Shown piece after piece: positions 9,304 through 18,455 of a stretch of DNA of 64,000 nt. Below the pieces are notes generated by a model. It was given only the letters and a program-made list of their open reading frames with translations. It searched no databases and was not told where the DNA came from. Both the position numbers and the translations under genes were made by a program. The first letter of the stretch is position 1, and every line of letters starts with the position of its first letter. Source of the DNA: Polynucleobacter sp. TSB-Sco08W16 (GTDB lineage Bacteria > Pseudomonadota > Gammaproteobacteria > Burkholderiales > Burkholderiaceae). Location: contig NZ_CP061291.1 of assembly GCF_018687455.1 (NCBI RefSeq), positions 248,001-312,000 of the forward strand, written 5' to 3'.

Positions 9304-9878
9304 TGCCAGGTTTGAAACAGCACCCTAAGATTTCAGTAACATCCACCGCAATTACAGATGTTCTTATTATTGAGCCCAAATTATTTGGTGATGAGCGCGG
9401 CTGGTTCACTGAGTCATTTAATGCGCAAGATTTCGCTGAGGCAACTGGTTTGAACATCAATTTTGTACAGGATAATCATTCGTTCTCTCGTCAATCTATC
9501 TTGCGCGGCATGCATTACCAGCTCGAGAAAACACAGGGTAAATTAGTGCGCGTGACATCAGGTAGTGTTTACGATGTGGCTGTAGACCTACGAAAAAATT
9601 CATCCACCTTTGGAAAATGGGTTGGAGTAGAACTAAGTGCAGAAAATCATAAGCAACTGTGGATTCCGGCTGGATTAGCCCATGGATTTTTAGTGATGTC
9701 ACCAACGGCTGAGTTCTTATATAAAACCACAGACTACTACCACCCACAAAGCGAGGTTTGTTTAGCATGGGATGACCCTTCAGTTGCAATTCAATGGCCC
9801 TTAAGTTCAGGAGTGAAGCCTAATCTCAATGCTAAAGATTCTGCGGGTCTCTCTTGGGAACAAATCCCGAAGTTTTAA
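9303..9878 (+). CDS. rfbC: dTDP-4-dehydrorhamnose 3,5-epimerase
   Basis: Epimerises dTDP-4-keto-6-deoxyglucose at C3 and C5 before RfbD acts. The 191-residue cupin has the conserved LRGMHYQ with catalytic His71, the FVQDNHS strand and the GLAHGF motif. Start and stop are each shared by one base with neighbours (TAATG at both ends), indicating coupled translation from rfbA into rfbC and on into the heptosyltransferase gene. All four rhamnose genes are intact. Confidence 0.95.
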   Translation: MPGLKQHPKISVTSTAITDVLIIEPKLFGDERGWFTESFNAQDFAEATGLNINFVQDNHSFSRQSILRGMHYQLEKTQGKLVRVTSGSVYDVAVDLRKNSSTFGKWVGVELSAENHKQLWIPAGLAHGFLVMSPTAEFLYKTTDYYHPQSEVCLAWDDPSVAIQWPLSSGVKPNLNAKDSAGLSWEQIPKF

Positions 9879-10912
9879 TGGTTAATTCAGGCGAATCCCC
9901 CAAAATATTATTGGTTAAGTTGTCCTCTTTAGGGGATGTGCTCCATAACCTACCCATTGTTTGGGATATTCGCGATCGTCTCCCTCATGCTCAAATTGAT
10001 TGGGTAGTTGAAGAGGGCTATGTCCACCTTCTGACACCCCTACAAAGTCGAGATGGCTTTCGAGGAATCGACCGAATTATTCCCTTTGGTTTACGGCGCT
10101 GGAAAAAATCACTCTTCTCGCTCAATTATTGGAAGGAATTTTTTGCTTTCAAGAGAGAGCTTCAAGAGGCGAGGTATGACCTCATTATTGAAACTCAGGG
10201 ATTATTAAAGTCTGCCCTAGTTTGCGCCTTAGCCAAGAAGAGTTCGGATGCAGTAGTCGCAGGGCTTGCGAATGCCACTGAATTTTCTGGATATGAGCCA
10301 ATATCCCGTGCGTTTTACAACCAGTTAGTTCAAGTTCCATTTCACTCTCATGCAGTAGATCGTTCCCGCTATGTAACTTGCTCTGCTCTTGAGTGGCCTC
10401 TGATCGATAGAGCTAAAAAAGTGCAATTTTATCCAGCGCACTACCTCGAATCGATTGTTACTCCAAAAGTAGCTGCACTGGAAAAACCATACATCTTATT
10501 TTTTCATTCCACTGCACGTGAAGCTAAGCGCTGGGCTAATACTAATTGGGCTCAGTTGGGCAAGAAGCTCTCAAGCCTTGGGTATCAAGTGGTACTGCCT
10601 TGGGGAAGTGTGGATGAGAGGGTAGTTAGCATGGAATTAGCTAGGCAAATTCCGGGGTCGTTAGTGCCTAATGCTTTTTCTATTGAAGAAGCATTTTCCG
10701 TAATCACAAATTCGGCATTGGTGGTTGGTGTTGATACCGGCCTGACTCATTTGTCTGCGGTATTGAATAGGCCTACTGTAGAGATTTATTGCGATTCACC
10801 ACGATGGAAGACCGAGGGTTATTGGTCGGAGAAGATTCGTAATGTTGGCGATATTCAAAAACCACCAACCGTGGACGAGGTTGAAAAAGCCTCTTTAGAT
10901 CTACTCGTTTGA
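9878..10912 (+). CDS. waaC: lipopolysaccharide heptosyltransferase I
   Basis: GT9 enzyme that adds the first heptose to Kdo in the LPS inner core, at the inner face of the cytoplasmic membrane. The protein begins with KLSSLGDVLHNLP (residues 14-26), diagnostic of ADP-heptose transferases, and has GVDTGLTHLS at 284-293 near the C-terminal donor site. I start it at ATG 9878, which overlaps the rfbC stop as TAATG, giving 344 residues; the longer frame from a TTG at 9854 would run into rfbC. Being coupled to rhamnose genes is slightly unusual but fits one envelope operon. Its stop faces the TolC-family gene 5 bp away. Confidence 0.88.
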   Translation: MVNSGESPKILLVKLSSLGDVLHNLPIVWDIRDRLPHAQIDWVVEEGYVHLLTPLQSRDGFRGIDRIIPFGLRRWKKSLFSLNYWKEFFAFKRELQEARYDLIIETQGLLKSALVCALAKKSSDAVVAGLANATEFSGYEPISRAFYNQLVQVPFHSHAVDRSRYVTCSALEWPLIDRAKKVQFYPAHYLESIVTPKVAALEKPYILFFHSTAREAKRWANTNWAQLGKKLSSLGYQVVLPWGSVDERVVSMELARQIPGSLVPNAFSIEEAFSVITNSALVVGVDTGLTHLSAVLNRPTVEIYCDSPRWKTEGYWSEKIRNVGDIQKPPTVDEVEKASLDLLV

Positions 10913-10917
10913 TTTAC

Positions 10918-12552
10918 TTAACGTAGTAAAGCATTAATCGAAATTAGGTCTTCATCAGTTAGTGCAGCAGCGTGCGATTTTAGTTTAATGGCATTCAGAA
11001 TGGTGCTGTAGCGAGCCTGCTGCAATTGAGATCTGGTGGTTATTAAAGTATCAAGCGCGATGAGGACATCAATATTAATCAAGGTACCGACTTGGAATCC
11101 AAGCTTGCTAGATTCAAGTGCAGAGTTCGATGAGCGCTCAGCAGCCTCATAAGCCTTGACGCTGGCTAAGCCACCATAGAAACCTGTAAATGCTGCACGT
11201 GTATTTTGTGCGGCTGTACGGCGCGCATTGTCATAGTTCGCTTTCGCTTGATCTACCAATGCAGCATTTTGGCGAATCACCGAGCTATTAAAGCCACCAG
11301 AAACTAGAGGAATCGCAAGTTGCAGGGCAACCGTATTGTTATAAACATTGGTGTTGGCTGGTGTATAGCTATTTGGTGTACCGTTTGAAGTGTTATAGCC
11401 GGCGGTTCCAACAAAACTCAGAGATGGATAGTTCAATGCCTGTGAGGCCCGGTAAGTGCTCTCGGCAAGACTAACTGTTAGCTGCCCAGCCAGGACATTG
11501 AAGTTGGCTGCTTCAGCTTGATTAATCCAATCCTCTAAAGTTTGGCCAGGGGGTAGCTGTGGATTAACACTTTCAGCGATTGGGTTACCTTTGCCATCTT
11601 TACTCCTGGAGCGCGGATCTTTTAAAACACCATCAATCTTGGCTTCCTTAACGAGGGGTCTTAGAGGGCCAACTGGATGACCAACCAATTGCTCCAAAAC
11701 ACCGCGCTTTACTACGAGGTCTGCTTGGGCAGTAATTTCTTGAGAGGTCGCCAAATCAAGTGCTGCTTGTGCAGTATTGACATCTACTATCGTTGCTAAA
11801 CCAGCATCAAACTTTGCTTGAGCAGCATCGAGCTGTTGTTTGATTAGACCTTTTTTGTTCCTATACAGCTCGACATTATCTTGACTAGTGAGCGCATCGA
11901 AATAGGCTTGTGAAACTCGAATAATTAAGTCTTGCTGTGCTAAATAAAAACGCATATCTGCGATTTTGGTATTGAGGTCACCTTGCTTAAATGCTTCTAA
12001 AGAAGCCAAATTAAATATAGGTTGCGTCAAGGTAACGGTGTAATTCTTCTGGTCGAATACGCGTGAGTTACCAGGGCCTGTAGCTACAACCGTTTGGCCA
12101 ACACCATGCTGATAGTAGCGGGTGGCTCCAGGTGTAGCGCTAGCTTGTGGCAGCAAAAGCGATAAACCTTGCCAGTACAACTCTTTGCTAGCGACATAGT
12201 TAAAGCGCGCGGCATTTAATACGGGGTCACTGAAGGCTGCCTCTTGATAAAGTTGGATGAGGTCAGTCAACTGACCCTTCTGATTATTGGCATTGCCCCC
12301 ATTTACGCTTGAGGGTGCTGAAGTGCTGGGTAGAGCCGCTTTTGTTGGTGCTGGCGCGACTTGAGGTGGTAGCTCCAGGCCTATCAATGAGGAGGCGCTG
12401 ATTGGGGTGGGTAAAGCTGACTTAGTCGCACTGTTCGGGCTTTGCGCAATGACCACAGGGCTCCAAGAGCTTAGGCCGAGCGCCTGGGTCAGGACTAAGC
12501 CGAAGGTGGCAAGTCGAGAGAGGCGAAAGCGGGCTGGGGTCATCAAATTCAT
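10918..12552 (-). CDS. TolC-family outer membrane efflux/secretion channel
   Basis: Outer-membrane channel of the TolC/OEP family, which joins an inner-membrane exporter and an adaptor to the outside. The 544-residue precursor has an N-terminal hydrophobic segment with probable signal cleavage after about residue 35. A Pro/Ala/Ser-rich linker runs to about residue 90 and two OEP coiled-coil/beta repeats follow (roughly 95-300 and 335-540), each with SQAYFDALTSQ-like or RAAFTGFYGG-like helices. An insertion of roughly 35 residues rich in Arg/Lys/Asp/Pro separates the repeats. No adaptor or pump gene adjoins it, so the exported substrate is unknown. Confidence 0.85.
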   Translation of the reverse strand: MNLMTPARFRLSRLATFGLVLTQALGLSSWSPVVIAQSPNSATKSALPTPISASSLIGLELPPQVAPAPTKAALPSTSAPSSVNGGNANNQKGQLTDLIQLYQEAAFSDPVLNAARFNYVASKELYWQGLSLLLPQASATPGATRYYQHGVGQTVVATGPGNSRVFDQKNYTVTLTQPIFNLASLEAFKQGDLNTKIADMRFYLAQQDLIIRVSQAYFDALTSQDNVELYRNKKGLIKQQLDAAQAKFDAGLATIVDVNTAQAALDLATSQEITAQADLVVKRGVLEQLVGHPVGPLRPLVKEAKIDGVLKDPRSRSKDGKGNPIAESVNPQLPPGQTLEDWINQAEAANFNVLAGQLTVSLAESTYRASQALNYPSLSFVGTAGYNTSNGTPNSYTPANTNVYNNTVALQLAIPLVSGGFNSSVIRQNAALVDQAKANYDNARRTAAQNTRAAFTGFYGGLASVKAYEAAERSSNSALESSKLGFQVGTLINIDVLIALDTLITTRSQLQQARYSTILNAIKLKSHAAALTDEDLISINALLR

Positions 12553-12660
12553 CTACTTTTAAAGTGCATGAAGTTTAAGGCTAAATTGCTTTAAACGGGT
12601 ATTTGAGCTCAATTTTGCCAAAAATGCTCAGAGTATTCATATACCTATAAAATTTGCCCT

Positions 12661-13506
12661 ATGGATCTAATATTGTTGCTAAAAGCAGTCATTCTGGGGG
12701 TAGTAGAGGGCTTCACGGAGTTTTTGCCGATCTCTAGTACTGGGCACCTGATCTTGGTTGGGGATTTGCTTGATTTCAATGATGAGCGTGGTAAAGCCTT
12801 CGAGGTCATCATCCAATTCGGCGCAATTTTGGCAGTGTGCTGGGAGTTTCGAGAAAAGCTCCTGAAGGTTGCCCATTCTATTTTTGCTAGCGCAAATTCC
12901 CGCCGTTTCGTTTTGAATCTATTGATTGCTTCGGCTCCAGCGATGGGTCTTGGTTTCCTATTCGGAAAGCACATTAAAGCAGTATTGTTTTCGCCGGTAC
13001 CGGTTGCAACTGCTTTCATCGTCGGTGCATTAATTATTTTCTGGGCAGAACGTCGCCAGGGAAAAGTCAATAACCTTAATAGTCATATCCATTCCGTCGA
13101 TGATCTCTCGTACTTAGATGCTCTGAAAGTTGGTATTGCGCAATGTGCTGCATTAATTCCAGGCACATCCCGCTCTGGAGCCACAATCATCGGTGGAATG
13201 TTGTTTGGCCTGCCACGCGCTGTTGCTACTGAATTTTCTTTCTTCCTCGCAATTCCTGTGATTGGAGGCGCCACTGCTTATGAGTTATTAAAGCTGTGGA
13301 AAAATCCTGTAAATATCTCTGGTGAATTCAGTCTTGCCATCGCCATTGGCTTTGTCGCCGCATTTATTTCTGCCTTTGTGTGTGTGCGCTGGTTGATTCA
13401 TTACGTAGCACACCATAATTTCATCCCATTCGCCTGGTACCGAATCGCCTTTGGATTGCTGGTGCTGTTGACATCCTATACCGGCTTAATTGCCTGGTCG
13501 CATTAA
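12661..13506 (+). CDS. uppP: undecaprenyl-diphosphatase
   Basis: Membrane phosphatase that recycles undecaprenyl diphosphate to the monophosphate carrier needed for peptidoglycan and O-antigen; its loss usually raises bacitracin sensitivity. The 281-residue protein has about eight hydrophobic segments and the two catalytic motifs: EFLPISSTGH (residues 20-29) and PGTSRSG (167-173). No Shine-Dalgarno is seen. A TTGCCA at 12615-12620 and a CATATA at 12638-12643, 17 bp apart, could be a promoter that leaves a very short leader. It is divergent from the TolC-family gene across 108 bp. Confidence 0.95.
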   Translation: MDLILLLKAVILGVVEGFTEFLPISSTGHLILVGDLLDFNDERGKAFEVIIQFGAILAVCWEFREKLLKVAHSIFASANSRRFVLNLLIASAPAMGLGFLFGKHIKAVLFSPVPVATAFIVGALIIFWAERRQGKVNNLNSHIHSVDDLSYLDALKVGIAQCAALIPGTSRSGATIIGGMLFGLPRAVATEFSFFLAIPVIGGATAYELLKLWKNPVNISGEFSLAIAIGFVAAFISAFVCVRWLIHYVAHHNFIPFAWYRIAFGLLVLLTSYTGLIAWSH

Positions 13507-13532
13507 TTATTTAATAGATTAGAAAGTTCAGT

Positions 13533-13991
13533 ATGGATGTATCAATTGACGCAATCACGAACAATATCCAGTTAGCCTTAGCACCAGTATTTTTATTAAC
13601 GGCCGTTGCCACTTTGATTAATGCAATTTCTGGCCGTCTAGCCAGAACAGTAGACCGTATGCGCTCCATTCAAAAAATGCTTTATGAGGGTGGCGTCAAA
13701 GATGAGCAGTCATTAAGGCATATGGAGGTTGAGGCAAATGAAGCCAAGATCCGTGGCCGCTTATGTACTGCCGCTATCTTTTTTGACGTGTTAAGTGGCG
13801 TATTTATTTCCCTAACAGTTCTTGAGCTATTTTTCTTTCAGGCTGGTGCGGTACGGTCTTTGCAAACAAGCTATGTCATTTGGACCTTTGTTATGGGTCT
13901 GATATCCTTCATGACATCCCTATTGATTGTTTTAGCTGAAGTGGTTTATGCCTATAGATCCGCCGGCTGGAGCGCCCCTAGAAACTATTAA
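13533..13991 (+). CDS. DUF2721 membrane protein
   Basis: A 152-residue protein of the uncharacterised DUF2721 family. It has a first hydrophobic segment at about residues 15-33 (APVFLLTAVATLINA), then the family's basic stretch SGRLARTVDRMRSIQ, and two more hydrophobic segments near 85-105 and 118-140. It lies 26 bp after uppP and its last codons come 22 bp before the decarboxylase ATG, so it is probably co-transcribed with both. No function is known for the family. Confidence 0.8.
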   Translation: MDVSIDAITNNIQLALAPVFLLTAVATLINAISGRLARTVDRMRSIQKMLYEGGVKDEQSLRHMEVEANEAKIRGRLCTAAIFFDVLSGVFISLTVLELFFFQAGAVRSLQTSYVIWTFVMGLISFMTSLLIVLAEVVYAYRSAGWSAPRNY

Positions 13992-14013
13992 TACATCTCT
14001 CTCATTTAAAAAT

Positions 14014-14949
14014 ATGAACAAAATTCTCATCACTGGTGGCGCTGGTTTCTTAGGCTCACACCTAACCGAAAAGCTGCTCAAAGAAGGCAATGATGTCTTG
14101 GTGGTAGATAACTACTTTACGGGCTCTAAGGCAAACTTGGCGCATTTATTGCCCAACCCCAACTTAGAGTTGATGCGTCACGATGTGACCTTTCCGCTCT
14201 ATGTAGAGACTAATCAGATCTATAACTTAGCTTGCCCAGCATCTCCAGTGCATTACCAATATGATCCAGTGCAAACGACTAAGACTAGTGTGCATGGTGC
14301 GATTAATATGCTGGGCCTTGCTAAAAGAACACGGGCCCGTATCTTGCAAGCCTCCACTAGTGAAGTTTATGGTGACCCAGAGGTGCATCCCCAACCAGAG
14401 GAGTACTGGGGTAAGGTTAATCCGATTGGTATTCGTTCTTGCTATGACGAGGGTAAGCGTTGTGCTGAGACCCTCTTTTTTGATTACAACCGTCAACACA
14501 ATCTCGATATCAAAGTAGTACGCATCTTTAATACCTATGGTCCCCGCATGCATCCGAATGATGGGCGCGTAGTGAGCAACTTTATTGTGCAAGCCCTGCA
14601 AGGCAAAGACATCACCATTTATGGTGATGGCCAGCAAACCAGAAGCTTTTGCTACGTGGATGATTTGATTGATGCCATGGTCAGAATGATGAATTCTGAG
14701 CAGGGCTTTACTGGCCCAGTCAATATTGGCAATCCAGGTGAGTTCACTATGCTGCAGTTGGCTGAAACGGTGCTCAGGCTCTCTGGTAGCAAATCTAAAA
14801 TCATTCACCAACCTTTGCCGTCCGATGATCCAAAGCAGCGCCAACCGAATATTGAATTAGCCAAAGCGAAGTTAGGTTGGCAGCCCAAGGTGAATCTTGA
14901 GGATGGCCTGAAAGAAACGATTGCCTACTTTAAAAAGGTTGTAGCGTAA
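14014..14949 (+). CDS. UDP-glucuronate decarboxylase (UDP-xylose synthase)
   Basis: Extended SDR that oxidises UDP-glucuronate, decarboxylates it and reduces the 4-keto intermediate to UDP-xylose. GGAGFLG lies at residues 8-14, followed by the UXS-typical DNYFTGSK and LACPASPVHYQ, then catalytic YDEGK (Tyr144, Lys148) and IGNPGEFT. I use ATG 14014 (311 residues): the longer frame from 13948 overlaps DUF2721 and adds residues outside the family's usual N-terminus. It implies xylose, or a related pentose, in the surface glycan, although no xylosyltransferase is recognisable nearby. Confidence 0.9.
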   Translation: MNKILITGGAGFLGSHLTEKLLKEGNDVLVVDNYFTGSKANLAHLLPNPNLELMRHDVTFPLYVETNQIYNLACPASPVHYQYDPVQTTKTSVHGAINMLGLAKRTRARILQASTSEVYGDPEVHPQPEEYWGKVNPIGIRSCYDEGKRCAETLFFDYNRQHNLDIKVVRIFNTYGPRMHPNDGRVVSNFIVQALQGKDITIYGDGQQTRSFCYVDDLIDAMVRMMNSEQGFTGPVNIGNPGEFTMLQLAETVLRLSGSKSKIIHQPLPSDDPKQRQPNIELAKAKLGWQPKVNLEDGLKETIAYFKKVVA

Positions 14950-14950
14950 T

Positions 14951-15769
14951 TTGACTCACAATCAAGCAGGCGATAAAGAAGTAAAGCGTTTTGATCGAAT
15001 TCGCTCTTTTGTCCTCAGAGCAGGAAGAACTACCGCTGGGCAACAGCGCGCTATTGATGATTTAGGCCCGCGATTTCTGATTTCTTACCAAGATCAACCA
15101 CTTGATTTAGTGGATGCATTTGACGGGTCTACGCAACCCAAGATTTTAGAAATCGGTTTTGGTATGGGCGAGACTACTGCCAAGATTGCAGCCTTACGTA
15201 GCCAAGATGATTTTCTAGCAATTGAAGTGCATACCCCAGGAGTAGGCGCCCTATTGAAGTTGATTGGGGAAAATGATCTCACCAACTTACGACTCATTCG
15301 TCATGATGCCGTTGAAGTCTTGCAGAATATGATTGCACCTCATTCTCTGGATGGCATTCATATTTACTTTGCTGACCCTTGGCACAAAAAGCGCCATCAC
15401 AAGCGTCGTCTGATACAGGCTCAATTTGTCAGATTACTGGTATCCCGCCTAAAGGTGGGTGGGTACTTGCATCTGGCAACCGATTGGCATAACTATGCAG
15501 AGCAAATGGTATTGGTGCTGAATGCAGAGCCAACTCTGCAAAATACTTCTAGCCAACACATCTGTATAGAAACCTTTGGCGCTGAAGATATCGCCAAGCC
15601 ACAAGAGCTTGAAAAGGAATTAAATGAATTCAAGCCCAGCGCTGAGCAATTGAGTGCACAGCATCTAGGTTATGTTGAGCGACCAGCTTATCGTCCAGTG
15701 ACAAAGTTTGAAAACCGTGGCATTAAGCTAGGCCACGGCGTCTGGGATTTAGTCTATACAAAGAAATAA
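14951..15769 (+). CDS. trmB: tRNA (guanine-N7-)-methyltransferase
   Basis: S-adenosylmethionine-dependent enzyme that makes m7G46 in the variable loop of tRNA. The 272-residue protein has the class I motif EIGFGMG starting at residue 67, the FLAIEVHTPG acidic strand, and the family signature DPWHKKRHHKRR from residue 142. About 40 extra residues at the N-terminus and an insertion around residues 215-240 make it longer than E. coli TrmB. Translation starts at TTG 14951, two bases after the UXS stop. The 3' end converges on gabD. Confidence 0.92.
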   Translation: MTHNQAGDKEVKRFDRIRSFVLRAGRTTAGQQRAIDDLGPRFLISYQDQPLDLVDAFDGSTQPKILEIGFGMGETTAKIAALRSQDDFLAIEVHTPGVGALLKLIGENDLTNLRLIRHDAVEVLQNMIAPHSLDGIHIYFADPWHKKRHHKRRLIQAQFVRLLVSRLKVGGYLHLATDWHNYAEQMVLVLNAEPTLQNTSSQHICIETFGAEDIAKPQELEKELNEFKPSAEQLSAQHLGYVERPAYRPVTKFENRGIKLGHGVWDLVYTKK

Positions 15770-15782
15770 GTTGAACTGAGTT

Positions 15783-17255
15783 TTACAAGCCAACACAGAC
15801 ATACTTCATTTCCAGGTATTCATCCATTCCATAGATGCTGCCTTCGCGACCCAGGCCAGACTGCTTGACGCCTCCAAAAGGGGCAACCTCGTTCGAAATC
15901 AGGCCTGTATTGACCCCCACAATTCCGTAGTCCAGGGCTTCTGCTACTTTCCAGATGCGCCCAATGTCACGACTGTAGAAGTAGGAGGCAAGACCAAATT
16001 GACTGTTATTGGCTGACGCGATCACTTCCTCGTCTGTTTCAAAGGGAATGATGGGTGCAACAGGGCCAAAAGTCTCTTCATAGGTAATCAGCATCTCACT
16101 TGTCACGTTAGACAGGATGGTGGGCTCATAGAAGTTCTTTGTGGCAAAAGTTCTTTTGCCGCCAGCAACCAATTTGGCGCCCTTTGTAATGGCATCAGCC
16201 ACATGTTTCTCTACTTTTTCCAGGGCAGCCGTTTCAATGAGTGGCCCCTGGGTAACGCCTGGATCCATTCCATTGCCCACTTTAATTTTGGTGAGGGCTG
16301 CTACAAACTTTTCTACAAATTGATCTTGAACTTTTTTATGGACATAAAAGCGATTAGCGCACACACAGGTCTGACCAGAGTTTCTAAATTTTGACGTGAT
16401 TGCGCCACTAACCGCAGCGTCAATATCCGCATCCTCAAATACGATGAAGGGTGCATGCCCACCCAATTCCAAGGCGAGCTTCTTAACAGTAGGTGCACAT
16501 TGTTCCATCAAAATGCGCCCAACTTCCGTTGAACCCGTGAAGGAGAGATGGCGAACAGTTGGTGAGGCACATAGGGTTTTACCAATGGCGATAGATTGCT
16601 GCGCATCAGCAGTCAAAATATTAATGACGCCATCAGGAATGCCCGCTTGAATTGCAAGTTCTGCCAGGGCTAGGGCAGATAAGGGTGTTAGCTCGGCAGG
16701 CTTAATAACAATCGTGCAGCCTGCAGCCAAAGCTGGTGCAATTTTGCGAGTAATCATTGCAATTGGAAAGTTCCAGGGGGTAATGGCTACACAAACGCCA
16801 ATAGCTTGCTTGAGCACCATCATGCGTTTATCGCCCCAAGTTGTAGCTGGAATCGATCCAGCTACACGTTTGGCCTCTTCTGCAAACCACTCAACAAATG
16901 ATGCGCCATAAACAACCTCTCCGGCAGCTTCTGCTAGCGGCTTGCCTTGCTCTAAAGTCATCAAAGTCGCTAAGTCTTGGGTATGTTCAATAATCAGATC
17001 AAACCATTGGCGCATGATTTGAGCACGCTCCTTGCCCGTTTTATTGCGCCATGCTGGCAATGCCTTCTCGGCTGCAGCGATAGCTTGCTCAGCCTGATGT
17101 GGGCCTAGGTTACTAACGGAGGCAATGATTTCATCGGTAGCTGGATTAGTTATATTAAAGCGCTCTTTAGAGTCAATCCATTTGCCGTTAATAAAGGCCT
17201 GTTCTTTGAAGAGTTTGTGATCTTTTAGAAAACTACGAATATCGATTTTTTCCAT
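15783..17255 (-). CDS. gabD: succinate-semialdehyde dehydrogenase
   Basis: Aldehyde dehydrogenase that oxidises succinate semialdehyde to succinate, probably with NADP, at the end of GABA or 4-hydroxybutyrate breakdown. The 490-residue protein has TPWNFPIAM for cofactor binding, FTGSTEVG, the general-base glutamate in LELGGHAPF and the catalytic cysteine in SGQTCVC at residue 297. Length and motifs match GabD closely. It is transcribed alone, separated from nusB upstream by that gene's terminator. No gabT lies in the window, so another aldehyde substrate (for example glutarate semialdehyde) is possible. Confidence 0.88.
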   Translation of the reverse strand: MEKIDIRSFLKDHKLFKEQAFINGKWIDSKERFNITNPATDEIIASVSNLGPHQAEQAIAAAEKALPAWRNKTGKERAQIMRQWFDLIIEHTQDLATLMTLEQGKPLAEAAGEVVYGASFVEWFAEEAKRVAGSIPATTWGDKRMMVLKQAIGVCVAITPWNFPIAMITRKIAPALAAGCTIVIKPAELTPLSALALAELAIQAGIPDGVINILTADAQQSIAIGKTLCASPTVRHLSFTGSTEVGRILMEQCAPTVKKLALELGGHAPFIVFEDADIDAAVSGAITSKFRNSGQTCVCANRFYVHKKVQDQFVEKFVAALTKIKVGNGMDPGVTQGPLIETAALEKVEKHVADAITKGAKLVAGGKRTFATKNFYEPTILSNVTSEMLITYEETFGPVAPIIPFETDEEVIASANNSQFGLASYFYSRDIGRIWKVAEALDYGIVGVNTGLISNEVAPFGGVKQSGLGREGSIYGMDEYLEMKYVCVGL

Positions 17256-17323
17256 AATGAACTTTGCCGATCTGAGGAGTGTGGGTTGGTGCGTCTGGCT
17301 TTAGATGATTTTATCCTCAGAAA

Positions 17324-17358
17324 TAAAAAAGCCCCACAAGCAATTGCTCAGGGGCTTT
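17324..17358 (-). terminator. rho-independent terminator after nusB
   Basis: On the minus strand an 8-bp stem (17351-17358 with 17328-17335, AAAGCCCC/GGGGCTTT) is followed by a T-rich run. The loop holds the palindrome AGCAATTGCT, which can extend the helix. It lies 26 bp past the nusB stop and would end the ribBX-ribH-nusB transcript before gabD. Confidence 0.85.
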
Positions 17359-17383
17359 GACATCCAAATAAAGGGATGTTTAT

Positions 17384-17905
17384 TTAATTGGCCTGTGTTT
17401 CTACGGTACGTAATTTTTGCGCCAGCAAATCCAGAACACCATTAACGTACTTGTGCCCGTCAGTGCCGCCAAAGGTCTTAGCAAGCTCAACAGCTTCATT
17501 GATGGCAACTTTATATGGCACTGAAAGATCAACAGCTAATTCGTAAGTACCGATCAAAAGGGCGGCATGCTCTACTGGAGAAAGTTCATTAATGGGGCGG
17601 TCAAGGGCAGGAGTAATGATGGCTTCTAGTTCATCCGTGCGATCTAAGACGCCCTCAAAAATTCCGGTAAATAAATCCAGCTGGCAACGCTTAAAGGCAG
17701 GATCTTCGGAGAGCTGCTTAGCAATCGCAGCGCTATTGGGCAGGCTTCCTGCACGACGTACTACTAAGCTTTGATACACGCCTTGGAGGGCATACTCACG
17801 GGCGCGGCGACGTGGTGTCAGGGAGCGCTTTGGAGCGGCTGATTTAACATCTGCCCCATCCTTGGAGGCTGGTGACTGTGAGGGATTGATACCGGATTTA
17901 CTCAT
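17384..17905 (-). CDS. nusB: transcription antitermination factor NusB
   Basis: Small helical RNA-binding protein that joins NusE (S10) on boxA of rRNA leaders. The 173-residue protein has a basic, low-complexity N-terminal extension of about 35 residues before the family core, which starts at RRRAREYALQGVYQ; the C-terminal INEAVELAKTFGG and KYVNGVLDLLA motifs are typical. It follows ribH by 9 bp, the common ribH-nusB order, and is the last gene before a strong terminator. Confidence 0.94.
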   Translation of the reverse strand: MSKSGINPSQSPASKDGADVKSAAPKRSLTPRRRAREYALQGVYQSLVVRRAGSLPNSAAIAKQLSEDPAFKRCQLDLFTGIFEGVLDRTDELEAIITPALDRPINELSPVEHAALLIGTYELAVDLSVPYKVAINEAVELAKTFGGTDGHKYVNGVLDLLAQKLRTVETQAN

Positions 17906-17914
17906 ATTAATAAT

Positions 17915-18427
17915 TTACTCTTCACCAGTGTTCATTTGGATATCAATATCGGGAGTGAGGGCTAAAGCAAGATTGGCCATTTCTACAACGGCTTTGGCGC
18001 AATCAGCACCCTTTACGTTCACACGCTCATGCGCTTGCTCATCCGTATCGCAAGTAAGTACGCCATTAGCAATTGGCAAACCAGAATCGATTGAGATGCG
18101 AGTAATGCCTGCAGCAGATTCATTCGAGACTAGCTCGAAGTGATAAGTCTCACCACGAATCACTGCGCCCAATGCTACAAGGCCATCAAATTCACCTGTT
18201 TCAGCAAGTTTTTGAAGGGCAAAAGGAATTTCCAGTGCGCCAGGAACAGTAACTAACTTGATGTCTGCTTGCGATACACCTAAAGCAATCAATTCATTGA
18301 TACAGGCATGTGTGAGTGCGACACAATAATCTTCATTAAAGCGTGCTTGTACGATGCCAATGCGTAAATCTTGGCCGTTGAGGTCTGCCTCTAAAACGCC
18401 TACAAAGTCATTGCTTGAATCGGTCAT
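17915..18427 (-). CDS. ribH: 6,7-dimethyl-8-ribityllumazine synthase
   Basis: Penultimate riboflavin step: condenses 3,4-dihydroxy-2-butanone 4-phosphate with 5-amino-6-ribitylamino-uracil. The 170-residue protein has the RFNEDYC substrate loop, VPGALEIPFAL, and the GAVIRGETYHFE segment with the catalytic histidine. It sits 28 bp downstream of the ribB/ribA-like fusion, whose product it uses, and 9 bp upstream of nusB. Confidence 0.95.
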   Translation of the reverse strand: MTDSSNDFVGVLEADLNGQDLRIGIVQARFNEDYCVALTHACINELIALGVSQADIKLVTVPGALEIPFALQKLAETGEFDGLVALGAVIRGETYHFELVSNESAAGITRISIDSGLPIANGVLTCDTDEQAHERVNVKGADCAKAVVEMANLALALTPDIDIQMNTGEE

Positions 18428-18455
18428 GATATTTTTCTGATGGGGTAAGTAAAAA

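Noticed and set aside
12645..13070. 141-codon open frame on the minus strand
   Set aside because: Antisense to uppP; rich in Arg/Lys/Ser as expected for the reverse of a membrane protein gene.
14227..14844. 205-codon open frame on the minus strand
   Set aside because: Fully antisense to the well-supported UDP-glucuronate decarboxylase; composition and lack of motifs mark it as a shadow frame.
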